A DNA stretch of 64,000 nucleotides from Roseitalea sp. MMSF_3546 (GTDB taxonomy: Bacteria > Pseudomonadota > Alphaproteobacteria > Rhizobiales > Rhizobiaceae), in the NCBI RefSeq assembly GCF_030732865.1, contig NZ_JASHKB010000019.1, forward strand, positions 1-64,000, in the 5' to 3' direction. The notes under the pieces are model-generated. The model saw nothing but the letters and a program-made list of their open reading frames with translations, was not told the DNA's origin and ran no database searches. Below are positions 1-9,787 of this stretch, one piece after another (the stretch's first letter is position 1; each line of letters starts with the position of its first letter). The translations under genes were made by a program, and so were the position numbers.

Positions 1-325
1 GGTGGGCCGGGCCGGTTTGGCCCAATTCCTTCGGTCTTCGGCTCGGCCGTATCCCGATACGCCCATCGCCAAAGCCCTTGACCTTGAACCAAATCGGCTC
101 CGGCAGAATGGTTCAATCTCATCACAGAACGCTCTAACGACCGTATCGCCATCGCCGGGCGCCGACACCTGATCGCCACCGATTGGATACGCGCAGCGCA
201 TCAGGAGGGCACGGAGCCTTCGACCGGCATTCGGGGCCGTCGGTAACGGCGTTGCGTCCGACCCGGCCCGACGCGTGCGGCGCGCGACCCGCACCGTGAC
301 TGACGCGTGCCGGGTTCGCGGGAGC
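1..325. other. No gene recognised downstream of hflX
   Basis: This is the left edge of the window, 3' of hflX. Neither strand gives a reading frame with recognisable protein features; the frames that enter it are antisense shadows of hflX. A small dyad (TGGGCC at 3-8, GGCCCA at 19-24) is too weak and too close to the edge to call a terminator. In related genomes mazG often follows hflX, but no part of it is visible here. Confidence 0.4.
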
Positions 326-1696
326 CTATCCGGCCGCAGCGCGGCGCTGGTCGAACTGGTCGGCCATCTCGCGCGTCATCTGCACATCGACCGTCACCTC
401 GCCATTGTCGCGGTCGGTACGCCCGCGCACGATCGCATGATCGTAAAGCCATGCGATATCGCCGAAGCGTGTCGGCGGCACCGTCACCGTGCGCCGGACC
501 AGTTCGCCCGCAATGCGCCGTTCGATCTCCCGGCCCAGCGCGTCGATCCCCTCGCCGGTCAGCGCCGAGACCGCCAGATCGCCCTGCCCCGCATTGGCCA
601 GACGCTGGCGCAGCGCGGCGCGCGCGGCTTCGTCCAGTGCGTCGATCTTGTTGAAGACCTCGATCACATGGTCGTCGGACGGCGCAACGCCCAGATCGGC
701 GAGCACGGCACGCACATCCTCGCCCTGCGCCGCCCCCTGCGGGTCCGAGGCATCATGGACGTGGATGACCAGATCGGCCTCCTGCACCTCCTCGAGAGTG
801 GCCCGGAAGGCGGCGACCAGATGGGTGGGCAGATCCGAGATGAAGCCGACCGTGTCGGACAGGATGATCTGCGTGCTGCCGGGCAGCTCGACCCGGCGCA
901 GCGTCGGATCGAGGGTGGCAAACAACATGTCCTCGGCCATCACCTGGGCGCCCGTCAGCCGGTTGAACAGCGTCGACTTGCCCGCATTGGTGTAGCCGAC
1001 CAGCGCCACCACCGGCAGCGGCACCTTGCGGCGCTTGGACCGGTGCAGCGTGCGCGTGCGGCGCACCTGCTCGAGTTCGCTCTCCAGCTTCTTGATCTTG
1101 TCGCGCAGGATACGCCGGTCGGCCTCGATCTGGGTTTCGCCGGGCCCGCCCATGAAACCGGCCCCGCCGCGCTGGCGCTCAAGGTGCGTCCAGGAGCGCA
1201 CCAGCCGGCCGCGCTGATAGTTCAGATGCGCAAGTTCCACCTGCAGCGCGCCTTCCCGGGTGCGCGCCCGCCGGCCGAAGATCTCCAGGATCAGCCCGGT
1301 GCGGTCGAGCACCTTGGCATCCCACGCCTTTTCAAGATTGCGCTGCTGGCCGGGGGTCAGCGGGTGGTCGACGACCACGAGGCCCGCCTCATGCGCCTTG
1401 ATCAGCCCGGCGATCTCCTCGACCTTGCCGGCGCCGATCAGCGTGGCCGGCACCGGCTTTGCCACCTGCACCACAAGCCCCTGGGCGATTTCGAGATCGA
1501 TCGCCAGCGCGAGCCCGATCGCCTCGCTCAGCCGCTCCTGTGGCGTGCGGCGCGCAGCTTTGGCCGCAGAGCCCGCATTCGGGCGACCGGCGATGTCAGG
1601 TGCAATGACGAGCGCGCGCGTGGGTACGATGCGTCGGTCGAAACCGCCGTAACGCCCCTGCTTTTCGGGCGTGGCGCGGGGAATGATGTCCGTCAC
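326..1696 (-). CDS. hflX: GTPase HflX
   Basis: Ribosome-associated GTPase of the HflX family, known to split stalled or hibernating 70S ribosomes after stress. The 456-residue product has the N-terminal HflX domain, a glycine-rich linker near residues 177-187, a charged helix, then the G domain: G1 GYTNAGKST at about 234-242, G3 DTVGF and G4 NKID. The start is a GTG whose GTGA overlaps the hfq stop, so translation is probably coupled to hfq. The hfq-hflX pairing is widely conserved. The N-terminus (about 55 residues before the conserved region) is Arg/Ala-rich and could be shorter if a downstream start is used. Confidence 0.96.
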   Translation of the reverse strand: MTDIIPRATPEKQGRYGGFDRRIVPTRALVIAPDIAGRPNAGSAAKAARRTPQERLSEAIGLALAIDLEIAQGLVVQVAKPVPATLIGAGKVEEIAGLIKAHEAGLVVVDHPLTPGQQRNLEKAWDAKVLDRTGLILEIFGRRARTREGALQVELAHLNYQRGRLVRSWTHLERQRGGAGFMGGPGETQIEADRRILRDKIKKLESELEQVRRTRTLHRSKRRKVPLPVVALVGYTNAGKSTLFNRLTGAQVMAEDMLFATLDPTLRRVELPGSTQIILSDTVGFISDLPTHLVAAFRATLEEVQEADLVIHVHDASDPQGAAQGEDVRAVLADLGVAPSDDHVIEVFNKIDALDEAARAALRQRLANAGQGDLAVSALTGEGIDALGREIERRIAGELVRRTVTVPPTRFGDIAWLYDHAIVRGRTDRDNGEVTVDVQMTREMADQFDQRRAAAG

Positions 1697-1944
1697 TCGG
1701 CTTTCTGGCCCGTATTGTCAGCGTCGAAGAGCTGCACCGGCTGGCTGGGCATGATCGTTGAAATCGCATGCTTGTAGACGAGTTGTCCGCTGCCATCGCG
1801 CCTGAGCAGAACGCAGAAATTGTCGAACGATGTCACGACACCGGTCAACTTGACTCCGTTGACCAGGAAGATCGTCAACGGGACCTTCTGTTTTCTTACA
1901 GCGTTCAGAAACTGGTCTTGAAGGTTCTGGGACCTTTCCGCCAT
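1693..1944 (-). CDS. hfq: RNA chaperone Hfq
   Basis: Hexameric Sm-like RNA chaperone that pairs small regulatory RNAs with mRNAs. The 83-residue protein starts with the Q-rich helix ([14 protein letters not shown]), followed by the Sm1 core including [12 protein letters not shown] and the Sm2 motif YKHAIST, the RNA-binding loop. It ends with a short acidic tail, the typical alphaproteobacterial length. It lies upstream of hflX with a 4-nt overlap. A 148-bp gap separates it from dat, so it may have its own promoter. Confidence 0.98.
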   Translation of the reverse strand: MAERSQNLQDQFLNAVRKQKVPLTIFLVNGVKLTGVVTSFDNFCVLLRRDGSGQLVYKHAISTIMPSQPVQLFDADNTGQKAE

Positions 1945-2092
1945 CTATCTCGCCCCACCCTGGTGCTTTTTCGTTTCCGCATGGCGTGATCTCAAGGTCA
2001 CCGGACCCCGAACGCGCACGAACGCAAGCGGTTGTTCGTTCAAGCGTATCAGTTACGGTCAGAGATTTGCGAAAAGATCAACCCATTTCAAG

Positions 2093-2968
2093 TCATCGGG
2101 TGCGACCAAGCGGCGTTTTTTCCGCAGCGTCAAGGTAGGCCGCTCGCAAGGCCATGGCCGTCTGACCCGGATGGCCGTTGGCCACCGGCCGCCCGTCAAT
2201 GGCGACGACCGGCATGACGCGCGAGGTGGCCGAGGTCATGAAGGCCTCGCGCGCGCCATGGGCTTCGCCGACGCTGAACGGCCGCTCCTCGACCTCAAGG
2301 CCAAGGTCGGTCGCCGCCCTGAGCACCGTGGCGCGGGTGATTCCCCGCAGGATGCCGCTGCGCGCCGGTCGGGTGACGAGGGTGCCCTGCCCCGTCACGA
2401 TCCAGGCATTGGTCGAGGCTCCCTCGGTGACCATGCCATCGGCATCGACGAGCCAGGCTTCGGCGGCGCCGCTGTCGAGCGCCTGCTGCTTGGCCAGCAC
2501 ATTGGGCAACAGGCCGGTCGTCTTGATGTCGACCCGCTCCCATCGATTGTCGGGCACGGTGATCACCGCGACGCCGGCCGCCGCCTTGCGCGCCACCGCC
2601 GCAGGGTCGACGCGCCTGGCCGTGATCACGATGGCCGGCCGTGTCGCCGCCGGCGGGAACGGGTGGTCGCGCGGGGCGACGCCGCGGCTGACCTGGACAT
2701 AGACGAGCCCGTCGCGGACCCGGTTGCGCCGCGCCACCTCGATCATGACGCGCGCCAGCGCCGACCGATCGAGCGGCCAGCCCATGGCCAGTTCGCCCAG
2801 CGACCGGTCCAGACGGTCAAGGTGCCCCGTCCGGTCGATCATCATGCCATCGACGATCTCGCAGACCTCGTAGACGCTGTCGGCGAACTGGTAGCCGCGA
2901 TCGTCGATATGCACCTGGGCCGACGCATGCGGCACGTAGCGGCCATTGACATAGGCGATCCGCGCCAT
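2093..2968 (-). CDS. dat: D-amino-acid aminotransferase (class IV PLP enzyme)
   Basis: Fold-type IV pyridoxal-phosphate aminotransferase, 291 residues. It would interconvert D-alanine and D-glutamate with their keto acids. The N-terminal YVNGRYVPHASAQVHIDDRGYQFADSVYE pattern (conserved DRGYQFADSVYE part), the probable PLP lysine in DIKTTGLLPNVLAKQ and the cofactor-binding VTEGASTNAW segment are diagnostic of the D-Ala/branched-chain group. The start has a good ribosome site (GGGGAG, 5 nt before ATG). It sits between trkA and hfq, the usual rhizobial position. A branched-chain aminotransferase role is less likely given length and motifs. Confidence 0.88.
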   Translation of the reverse strand: MARIAYVNGRYVPHASAQVHIDDRGYQFADSVYEVCEIVDGMMIDRTGHLDRLDRSLGELAMGWPLDRSALARVMIEVARRNRVRDGLVYVQVSRGVAPRDHPFPPAATRPAIVITARRVDPAAVARKAAAGVAVITVPDNRWERVDIKTTGLLPNVLAKQQALDSGAAEAWLVDADGMVTEGASTNAWIVTGQGTLVTRPARSGILRGITRATVLRAATDLGLEVEERPFSVGEAHGAREAFMTSATSRVMPVVAIDGRPVANGHPGQTAMALRAAYLDAAEKTPLGRTR

Positions 2969-2993
2969 GGTTTCTCCCCTCTTCTCGCCGCGG

Positions 2994-4370
2994 TCAGAAG
3001 AACTGAAGGCTGACCCGGAAGAGCTGCTCGACCTTCTTCACCGCGCTCGTCTTGGCGAATATCACCACGCGGTCATGCGCCCTGATCTGCGTTTCGCCGT
3101 CCGGCTTCATGACCTTGCCCTCGCGATAGACCGCGCCGATGCGGATGTCCTCGGGCAGGTCGAGGTCGCGCAACGGCGTGCCGACCAGCGGCGAGGTCTC
3201 CAGCGCCTCGGCCTCGAGCACCTCGGCCTGGCCCTTTTGCACCGAATGCACCTGGCGGATGCGCCCGCGGCGCATGTGCTGGAGCACCCGCGAGATCGTC
3301 ACCGCGCGCGGATTGATATGGGCGTCGATCCCCAGCGTCGCGGTGAAGCTCTGATAGCTCAGATCGTTGATCAGGCTCATCGTCGCCTGACAGCCCAGAT
3401 TCTTGGCCATGACCGCGCAGAGCACGTTGACCTGGTCGTCATTGGTCAGCGCGACCATGAGTTCGGCGTCCTGGATGTCGGCCTCGTGCATGATCTGCTG
3501 GTCGAGCGCGCTGCCGTTGAGCACGATGGTGCGACGCAACGTGTCGGCGACCTTGATGGCCCGTTCACGGTTGCGCTCAATGATCTTGGTGTTCGTTCGC
3601 GCGCTGCCCTTTTCGAGTTCGCTGGCGACGAAATGGCCGATATTGCCGCCGCCGGCGATGACGATGCGCCGCGCCTCGGTCTCCTCGTGGCCGAACAGCG
3701 ACAGCGTGCGCCGCACCTGGTCCTGGACGGAGATCACATAGACCAGATCGTCGGCGAGAAGCTGGTCGGAGGAATGCGGCACGAACAGCTTGTCGTTGCG
3801 CCACACGCCGACGACAGTGGCGTTGAGATCGGGGAACAGATCGGTGAGCTGGCTCAGCGGCGTGTTGATGACCGGGCAATCCTCCCGGCACTCGATCGCC
3901 ATCATCACGACCTGGCCGTCGGCGAACTCGACGACGTCCGTCGCGCCGGGCAGCGCGATGCGCCGCAGCACCACCTCGCCGACCTCGCGCTCGGGCGATA
4001 TGATGACGTCGATCGGCAGGTTGTCGCGCGAAAACAGGTTGCTGTAGTGGCTGTGCAGATAGGACTGCGCGCGCACGCGGGCGATCTTGGTGGGCACCTC
4101 GAACAGCGAATGGGCCACCTGGCACGCGGTCATGTTGACCTCGTCATACAGCGTGACCGCGATGATCATCTCCGCTTCGTCGGCTCCGGCCGCCGCCATC
4201 ACGTCGGGATGGCTGCCATGGCCGACCACGCCGCGCACGTCGAGCGTGTCGCGCACGCGGGCGATCAGATCGTGCGAGGTGTCGATGACCGAGACGTCAT
4301 TGTCCTCGCTCGACAGCCGTTCGGCGATGCCGAAACCGACCTGGCCGGCGCCGCAGATGATGACGCGCAT
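2994..4370 (-). CDS. trkA: Trk system potassium transporter subunit TrkA
   Basis: Peripheral NAD-binding regulatory subunit of Trk potassium uptake. The 458-residue protein has two tandem RCK_N Rossmann domains (GAGQVGFGIAERL at the start, GGGNIGHFVASELE near the middle), each followed by an RCK_C domain. The arrangement is N-C-N-C, as in TrkA. It starts 6 nt before the ntrX stop-side boundary, so it is probably cotranscribed with ntrYX. No TrkH/TrkG membrane partner is in the window. Confidence 0.95.
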   Translation of the reverse strand: MRVIICGAGQVGFGIAERLSSEDNDVSVIDTSHDLIARVRDTLDVRGVVGHGSHPDVMAAAGADEAEMIIAVTLYDEVNMTACQVAHSLFEVPTKIARVRAQSYLHSHYSNLFSRDNLPIDVIISPEREVGEVVLRRIALPGATDVVEFADGQVVMMAIECREDCPVINTPLSQLTDLFPDLNATVVGVWRNDKLFVPHSSDQLLADDLVYVISVQDQVRRTLSLFGHEETEARRIVIAGGGNIGHFVASELEKGSARTNTKIIERNRERAIKVADTLRRTIVLNGSALDQQIMHEADIQDAELMVALTNDDQVNVLCAVMAKNLGCQATMSLINDLSYQSFTATLGIDAHINPRAVTISRVLQHMRRGRIRQVHSVQKGQAEVLEAEALETSPLVGTPLRDLDLPEDIRIGAVYREGKVMKPDGETQIRAHDRVVIFAKTSAVKKVEQLFRVSLQFF

Positions 4371-4376
4371 GAAACC

Positions 4377-5738
4377 TCACACTCCGAGCGACTTCAGTTT
4401 GCGGTGAAGCGCCGAGCGTTCCATACCAACGAACTCGGCGGTCCGCGATATGTTTCCGCCAAAACGGTCGATCTGGGCCAGAAGATAGTCGCGTTCGAAG
4501 CGCTCGCGCGCCTCGCGCAGCGGCAGCGACATGATGTGCACGTCATCGCGCGTGGGCGCGCGGGGCAGGTTCTCGCTGAGTTCGGCCGGCAGCATGTCGG
4601 CGCTGATCACGAGATCGTCGGCCTCGTCGCGCGTCAGGATCATCAGCCGCTCGATGGCGTTTCTGAGCTGGCGGATGTTGCCCGGCCAGGCATGGCTCTG
4701 CAGCACCGCCATGGCGTCATCGCCGATGATCTTGGCCCGGATGCCGGTCTGCGCGCTGATCTGCTTCATGAAGGTCTGCACCAGCACCACGATATCCTCG
4801 CGCCGCTCCGACAGGGCCGGCACCGGGACCGGCACCACCGAAAGGCGGCTGTACAGATCGCGGCGGAACCGGGAATCGGCGATCAGCGCCTCCAGGTCGA
4901 ATGCGGTCGAGGAGATGATGCGCACATCCACCTTCACGCGCCGCACACCGCCCACGCGTTCGAATTCCTGCTCGACCAGCACGCGCAGGATCTTCGATTG
5001 CGTCTCGATGGGCATGTCGGCGACCTCGTCGAGATAGAGGATGCCGCCATGGGCCTGTTCGAGCGCGCCGACCTTGCGCTCGGCGCCATTGGCCTCGGTG
5101 CCGAACAGTTCCACCTCCATGCGGCTCGGTGTGATCGCCGCCGCATTGAGCGCCACGAACGGTCCCTGGGCCCGGCCCGAGGCGGCGTGGATGGCCCGCG
5201 CCACGAGCTCCTTGCCGCAGCCCGACGGCCCGGTGATCATCACCCGGCTGTTGGTCGGCGCCACCCGTTCGATCGCCTGGCGCAGCGCGGCCATGGCCGG
5301 CGAATTGCCGATCAGTTCGCCATGCTCGCTGGCCCGCTGGCGCAGATCGGCCACCTCGCGCTTGAGCGCCGAGGCTTCCAGCGCGCGCTCGGCCACCAGC
5401 ACCAGCCGGTCAGCCTTGAACGGCTTTTCGATATAGTCATAGGCGCCGCGCTTGATCGCCGAGACGGCGGTCTCGATATTGCCGTGTCCGGAGATCATGA
5501 CTACGGGCAGGCCCGGATGCATCTGCTGGATCTCGTCGAGCAGGCCGAGCCCGTCCATGCGGCTGCCCTGCAGCCAGATGTCGAGGAAGATCAGGCGCGG
5601 CACCCGGTCGGCGATGGCCGCCAGCGCGGCGTCGCTGTCGGCGGCGGTGCGCGTCTCGTGGCCTTCGTCGTCGAGAATGCCCGACACGATCTCGCGGATA
5701 TCGTCCTCGTCATCGACGATCAGAATATCGGCTTTCAT
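4377..5738 (-). CDS. ntrX: Nitrogen/redox response regulator NtrX
   Basis: Response regulator paired with NtrY, linked in alphaproteobacteria to nitrogen metabolism, redox and envelope control. The order is receiver domain (phospho-acceptor Asp53 in FLDIW), AAA+ ATPase (Walker A GPSGCGKE at 170-177, Walker B ILYLDEVADMP) and a C-terminal Fis-type helix-turn-helix. The loop where NtrC has GAFTGA reads FGTEANGAERK (about 212-222), so the sigma-54 contact motif is missing; this is typical of NtrX and argues against sigma-54 activation. Its ATG overlaps the ntrY stop (ATGA). Confidence 0.96.
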   Translation of the reverse strand: MKADILIVDDEDDIREIVSGILDDEGHETRTAADSDAALAAIADRVPRLIFLDIWLQGSRMDGLGLLDEIQQMHPGLPVVMISGHGNIETAVSAIKRGAYDYIEKPFKADRLVLVAERALEASALKREVADLRQRASEHGELIGNSPAMAALRQAIERVAPTNSRVMITGPSGCGKELVARAIHAASGRAQGPFVALNAAAITPSRMEVELFGTEANGAERKVGALEQAHGGILYLDEVADMPIETQSKILRVLVEQEFERVGGVRRVKVDVRIISSTAFDLEALIADSRFRRDLYSRLSVVPVPVPALSERREDIVVLVQTFMKQISAQTGIRAKIIGDDAMAVLQSHAWPGNIRQLRNAIERLMILTRDEADDLVISADMLPAELSENLPRAPTRDDVHIMSLPLREARERFERDYLLAQIDRFGGNISRTAEFVGMERSALHRKLKSLGV

Positions 5739-8056
5739 GGCGTGGTCTCCGTTGGCGCATGCCCGGTTTCCCGGACAGGTTCCTGCCCCGTGTCCGTGCG
5801 GCCGTCATCGTCCGCAGCCCGCCCGGTGGTCTCCGGCACCGGAAAGGAAAGTCGCACCATCGCGCCCATCGCGCCATGGAAGTCGGGTGGCGCATCGTGC
5901 AGTTCGAGCGCGCCGCCATGGTCTTCCATGATCTTGCGCACGATGGCCAGGCCAAGCCCCGTGCCCTTTTCGCGCGTGGTCATGTAGGGCTCGAGCAGCT
6001 TGTTGCGGTGCTGGCGCGGCAGCCCTCGGCCATTGTCGAGCACATCGACATGGATGTGCTCGCCGTCCGCCGAACGTCCGGCCCGCACCAGCACATGGCC
6101 GGCCACGGACCCGTTGTCATGGCTGGCAAGCCGCGCCTCGATCGCTTCGGATGCGTTCTTGACGATGTTGCCGACCGCCTGCCCGACCAGCCGGTCGTCG
6201 AACAGGGCCGTCAGCGGCTCGTCGGGCAACTGGCGCTCGAACTGGATGTCGCTGCGGCTGACCTCGACCAGGAACGCCGCCTCGCGCACCGTCTCGCGCA
6301 GGTCCTGCACCGACATGGCCGGCTTTGGCATGCGCGCAAACGAGGAGAACTCGTCGACCATGCGGCCGATGTCGCCGACCTGGCGGATGATCGTGTCGGT
6401 GCACTGGTCGAACACCTGCCGGTCGTCGTCGGCGATCACCTTGCCGTAGCGCCGCTTGATGCGCTCGGCCGAAAGCTGGATCGGCGTCAGCGGGTTCTTG
6501 ATCTCGTGGGCGATTCGCCGCGCGACATCCGCCCAGGCGCTGGTGCGCTGCGCGTCGACCAGTTCGGAGATGTCGTCGACGGTGACGACATGGGTGCGAT
6601 GGCTGCCCTCGGACTTGCGGTCGAGCTTGACCTGGATGTTGAGCACCCGTTCCCGGCCGGTCTTGTCGGCATAGGTGACCTGGCTGCGGAAATCGGAACG
6701 CGCCGCCGCAAGCGCCTCGCCGAAGGCCCGGTTGACCGAGGGCGAGATGTCCCCGAGCCAGGTGCCCGGCGCAATCTGCGCGCCCTCGTTCAGGATCGCC
6801 GCCGCCGAGCGGTTGGCGACGCTGATCCGGCCCTTGTCGTCAAGGCCCAGAACGCCGGCCGAAACGCCCGACAGCACCGCCTCGGAGAACCGCCGCCGGC
6901 CGTCGATGACGTCCTTGGCGCGCAGGATCTCGTCGCGCTGCGACTTGAGCTGGCCCAGCATGCCGTTGAACGTCTCGGCCAGATGGCCGACATCGCCATC
7001 CGAGGACCGCACCGGCACGCGCACCTCGAGATTGCCGCTGCCCACCTCGTCGGAGGCGTTGATCAACTGGCGGATCGGCCGCACGATGCGGTTGGCCACG
7101 GCCAGCCCGGTCCAGATCGCCGCCAGCAGCAGGATCAGCGTCAGCCCGAAATACAGCAGCGCGAAGGCCAGTTGCAGCGTGCCCTGATTGGCTTCGAGAT
7201 TCTGGTACTCGGCGCGGTTCTGCTGCATCAGCCGGACCGCGTCGAGCGCCTGCGCATCGACCGTGCGGATCGTGTAGAGCAGCGCGTTGTCGATCTCGCG
7301 AAGCTGGATCAGCGCGCCGACCAGGTTCGTGCGTCCCGGCGGAATGATCACCGGCGCACCGTCGGCCGCCGCCTCGAGCGCATCGGCCGGCGGCATGGGC
7401 AGGGGCCGCTCCACCGCGATGTCCGCGCTGTGGATGACGGTTCCGTCGGGCCGGATCACGGACGCGCCGAGCATGCCGCGCCCGCGCGCCTGCTGCGTCA
7501 GCAGACTGCGGAAGCCGGTCCGGTCAAGGCTGAACAGGATGCGCTGGGAGTCGAGCGCAAACGCCATGTTGATGGTCGCATCGCGCAGGTTGATCGCGTT
7601 TTCGTTGACATAGGATTCGGCGACCCGGATCGAGGAGTCGACGATCGTCTGCGTGCGGATCTCGAACCATCGATCGAGCCCCAGATCGAGCGTGATCGCG
7701 GCGACGATCGCCACCGCCAGAGCCGGCGCGGTGGCGACCAGCGAGAACATGGCGACGATACGCACATGCAGGCGCGAGGCGGCCTTGCGCGTGCGCCGGG
7801 CCTGCAGGATGCGGTGCAGTTCGATGCCGATCAGCCACATAAGGCCGGCGACGAACAGCCCGTTGATGGCAATCGCGCCGGTGGTAACGCGATTGTCGGG
7901 CTGTATCGGCGTCAGCCCGATCAGCACGACGAACGACACGCCCGCGGTGATCAGCGCGGCAATGACGATGACGATGCCGCCGATCGAACTGATGCGGTCG
8001 GCCCCGACGCTTCGGGCGACAGCCGTTCGAGCCGTGCCTTGTTCCACCGAGACCAT
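5735..8056 (-). CDS. ntrY: Sensor histidine kinase NtrY
   Basis: Membrane sensor kinase for NtrX. The product of about 773 residues has three N-terminal membrane segments, a periplasmic domain, a fourth membrane segment, HAMP (NRIVRPIRQLI), PAS, the HisKA box AHEIKNPLTPIQLSAERIKRR and a C-terminal HATPase with DNGRG and GTGLGLAI. The chosen ATG (MVSVEQG) has GGGAG 7 nt upstream; a start 24 codons earlier is possible but lacks a ribosome site. The gene overlaps ntrX by 4 nt and is separated from ntrC by about 270 bp holding its likely promoter. Confidence 0.95.
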   Translation of the reverse strand: MVSVEQGTARTAVARSVGADRISSIGGIVIVIAALITAGVSFVVLIGLTPIQPDNRVTTGAIAINGLFVAGLMWLIGIELHRILQARRTRKAASRLHVRIVAMFSLVATAPALAVAIVAAITLDLGLDRWFEIRTQTIVDSSIRVAESYVNENAINLRDATINMAFALDSQRILFSLDRTGFRSLLTQQARGRGMLGASVIRPDGTVIHSADIAVERPLPMPPADALEAAADGAPVIIPPGRTNLVGALIQLREIDNALLYTIRTVDAQALDAVRLMQQNRAEYQNLEANQGTLQLAFALLYFGLTLILLLAAIWTGLAVANRIVRPIRQLINASDEVGSGNLEVRVPVRSSDGDVGHLAETFNGMLGQLKSQRDEILRAKDVIDGRRRFSEAVLSGVSAGVLGLDDKGRISVANRSAAAILNEGAQIAPGTWLGDISPSVNRAFGEALAAARSDFRSQVTYADKTGRERVLNIQVKLDRKSEGSHRTHVVTVDDISELVDAQRTSAWADVARRIAHEIKNPLTPIQLSAERIKRRYGKVIADDDRQVFDQCTDTIIRQVGDIGRMVDEFSSFARMPKPAMSVQDLRETVREAAFLVEVSRSDIQFERQLPDEPLTALFDDRLVGQAVGNIVKNASEAIEARLASHDNGSVAGHVLVRAGRSADGEHIHVDVLDNGRGLPRQHRNKLLEPYMTTREKGTGLGLAIVRKIMEDHGGALELHDAPPDFHGAMGAMVRLSFPVPETTGRAADDDGRTDTGQEPVRETGHAPTETTP

Positions 8057-8326
8057 GCAGTTCTCCCGCGCCCATAATGCAAGCTGCGCAGACCTTTGGG
8101 TCCGCCGGCTCGGCACCTGACGCATCATGCGCGGGGCACCGCCCGGCCATGGGCCAACGGTCCCCGGTTACGCCCCGAAGTCGCAATCCTGCAACACGAT
8201 GTGGCAATATTACAACGCCCGCAGCGGTGCAAGGCTGCCGCCAAACAGCCCACATCACCATTCATGACAATGCGGCAAGACAGTGAAGCGCACCGGGTCG
8301 GGCGCATCGTGCCGGACGCGGGCGGC
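8057..8326 (-). promoter_or_regulatory. ntrC-ntrY intergenic region with repeated boxes
   Basis: This 270-bp gap between the two nitrogen-control operons contains no convincing ORF. An imperfect 16-bp direct repeat, GTCGCAATCCTGCAAC at 8180-8195 and GTGGCAATATTACAAC at 8201-8216 (12 of 16 identical, starts 21 bp apart), lies about 125-160 bp upstream of the ntrY start. It is a candidate regulator site for the ntrYX-trkA operon. The binding protein is unknown and no firm -10/-35 pair was identified. Confidence 0.3.
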
Positions 8327-9787
8327 TCAGCCCTTCATCACGGTGACGCCCAGATCGCGGATCTTCTTGCGCAGCGTGTTGCGGTTGAGCCCGAGCACGT
8401 CGGCGGCGCGGATCTGGTTGCCGCGCGTGGCGGTGAGCGTGGCGATGATCAGCGGAAATTCGACCTCGGCCAGCACGCGGTGGTAGAGCCCGGGCGGCGG
8501 CAATGCATCGCCGAAGGAGGCGAAGTAGCGCTGCATGTTGATCTCGACGGCCTGGCCGATGGTCGGATCGACCGCCGAGAAGCTGCCCTTCGCCTCGCCG
8601 TCCTCCTCGTCGGCACGTTCGGAGGCGCGCAGTTCGGCGGCGACGATGTCGGCGGTGATCTCGTCCTGCGGATAGAGCGCGGCGAGCCGGCGGATCAGGT
8701 TCTCCAGCTCGCGCACATTGCCCGGCCAGTCGTAGCGCCGCATCAGCTCGAGCGCCTCGGGCAGGATGCGCTTGGCCTCGAGCCCCTCCTCCTGCACCTT
8801 GGCCAGGAAGTGGCTGACCAGATCGCCGATGTCCTCGAGTCGCTCGCGCAGCGGCGGCATGCGCAAGGGCACCACGTTGAGCCGATAGTAGAGGTCTTCG
8901 CGGAACAGGCCCTGATTGATCAGCGCGCGCAAATCCTTGTTGGTCGCCGCCACGATCCGCACATTGGTCCTGATCGGCGTGCGCCCGCCCACGGTCACGT
9001 ATTCGCCCTGCTGGAGCACGCGCAGCAGCCGCGTCTGCGCCTCCATGGGCATGTCGCCGATCTCGTCGAGGAACAAGGTGCCGTTCTCGGCCTGTTCGAA
9101 GCGGCCGGACGAACGCGAATGGGCGCCGGTGAACGCACCCTTTTCATGGCCGAACAGCTCCGATTCGATGAGATCGCGCGGAATGGCGGCCATGTTGATG
9201 GCCACGAACGCACCCTTCTTGCGCCGGCCGTATTCGTGCAGGGCGCGCGCGACGAGTTCCTTGCCGGTGCCCGATTCGCCGTTGATCAGCACCGTCAGGT
9301 CGGACTGGATCATGCGCGCGAGCACGCGATAGATGTCCTGCATGGCCGGCGAGCGGCCGACCAGCGGCATCGCCTCGTCGGCCTTTTGCGGCTCCACCCC
9401 GCCGGGCCGGTCGCGGCGCCTGGCCTCGGTCAGCGAGCGGCCGACAATGCCGGTCAACTCGACCAGGTCGAACGGCTTGGGCAGATACTCGTAGGCGCCC
9501 TTCTCGGTCGCCCGGATCGCGGTCATGAAGGTGTTCTGCGCGCTCATGACGATGACCGGCAGGTCCGGCCGCACCTTCTTCATGCGCGGCAGCAGGTCGA
9601 ACAGATTGTCGTCGGGCATGACCACGTCGGAAACGACGGCATCGCCCTCCCCCGCCGCCACCCAGCGCCACAGCGTCGCCGCATTGGAGGTCACGCGCAC
9701 ATCGTAGCCGGCCCGCGACAGCGCCTGGCTGACCACCGTGCGGATGGCCGCGTCGTCGTCGGCGACGAGCACCGTGCCATGGGTCAT
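8327..9787 (-). CDS. ntrC: Nitrogen regulator NtrC (sigma-54 activator)
   Basis: Transcriptional activator of nitrogen-assimilation genes, phosphorylated by NtrB. The 486-residue protein has a receiver domain (Asp54 in VVSDVVMP), a sigma-54 AAA+ domain (Walker A GESGTGKE at 170-177, intact GAFTGA at 217-222, FLDEIGDMP) and a C-terminal Fis helix-turn-helix ([17 protein letters not shown]). The ATG overlaps the ntrB stop as ATGA, which fixes the start; the frame stays open upstream inside ntrB. It is the last gene of dusB-ntrB-ntrC. Confidence 0.98.
   Translation of the reverse strand: MTHGTVLVADDDAAIRTVVSQALSRAGYDVRVTSNAATLWRWVAAGEGDAVVSDVVMPDDNLFDLLPRMKKVRPDLPVIVMSAQNTFMTAIRATEKGAYEYLPKPFDLVELTGIVGRSLTEARRRDRPGGVEPQKADEAMPLVGRSPAMQDIYRVLARMIQSDLTVLINGESGTGKELVARALHEYGRRKKGAFVAINMAAIPRDLIESELFGHEKGAFTGAHSRSSGRFEQAENGTLFLDEIGDMPMEAQTRLLRVLQQGEYVTVGGRTPIRTNVRIVAATNKDLRALINQGLFREDLYYRLNVVPLRMPPLRERLEDIGDLVSHFLAKVQEEGLEAKRILPEALELMRRYDWPGNVRELENLIRRLAALYPQDEITADIVAAELRASERADEEDGEAKGSFSAVDPTIGQAVEINMQRYFASFGDALPPPGLYHRVLAEVEFPLIIATLTATRGNQIRAADVLGLNRNTLRKKIRDLGVTVMKG

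Noticed and set aside
1-24. Dyad at the left edge as a terminator
   Set aside because: Only 6-bp arms and no U-tract, and truncated by the window edge.
275-1777. Long plus-strand frame antisense to hflX (500 codons)
   Set aside because: It covers hflX, whose protein is clearly conserved. High-GC DNA leaves long antisense frames open, and this one has no recognisable family and a low-complexity His/Arg/Asp-rich sequence. The same applies to the long frames at 2967-5987, 5759-8077, 8096-10117, 15940-17583, 34614-36884, 40926-42800, 46880-48904 and 57698-60964.
2994-4370. trkA between ntrX and dat as an odd insertion
   Set aside because: To my knowledge this order is the usual one in Hyphomicrobiales, so not novel.
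4377-5738. Loss of GAFTGA in NtrX
   Set aside because: Typical of NtrX, which is not a sigma-54 activator in most alphaproteobacteria.
8125-8307. 60-codon minus ORF in the ntrC-ntrY gap
   Set aside because: Cys/Arg-rich composition without family resemblance, overlapping the probable ntrY promoter.
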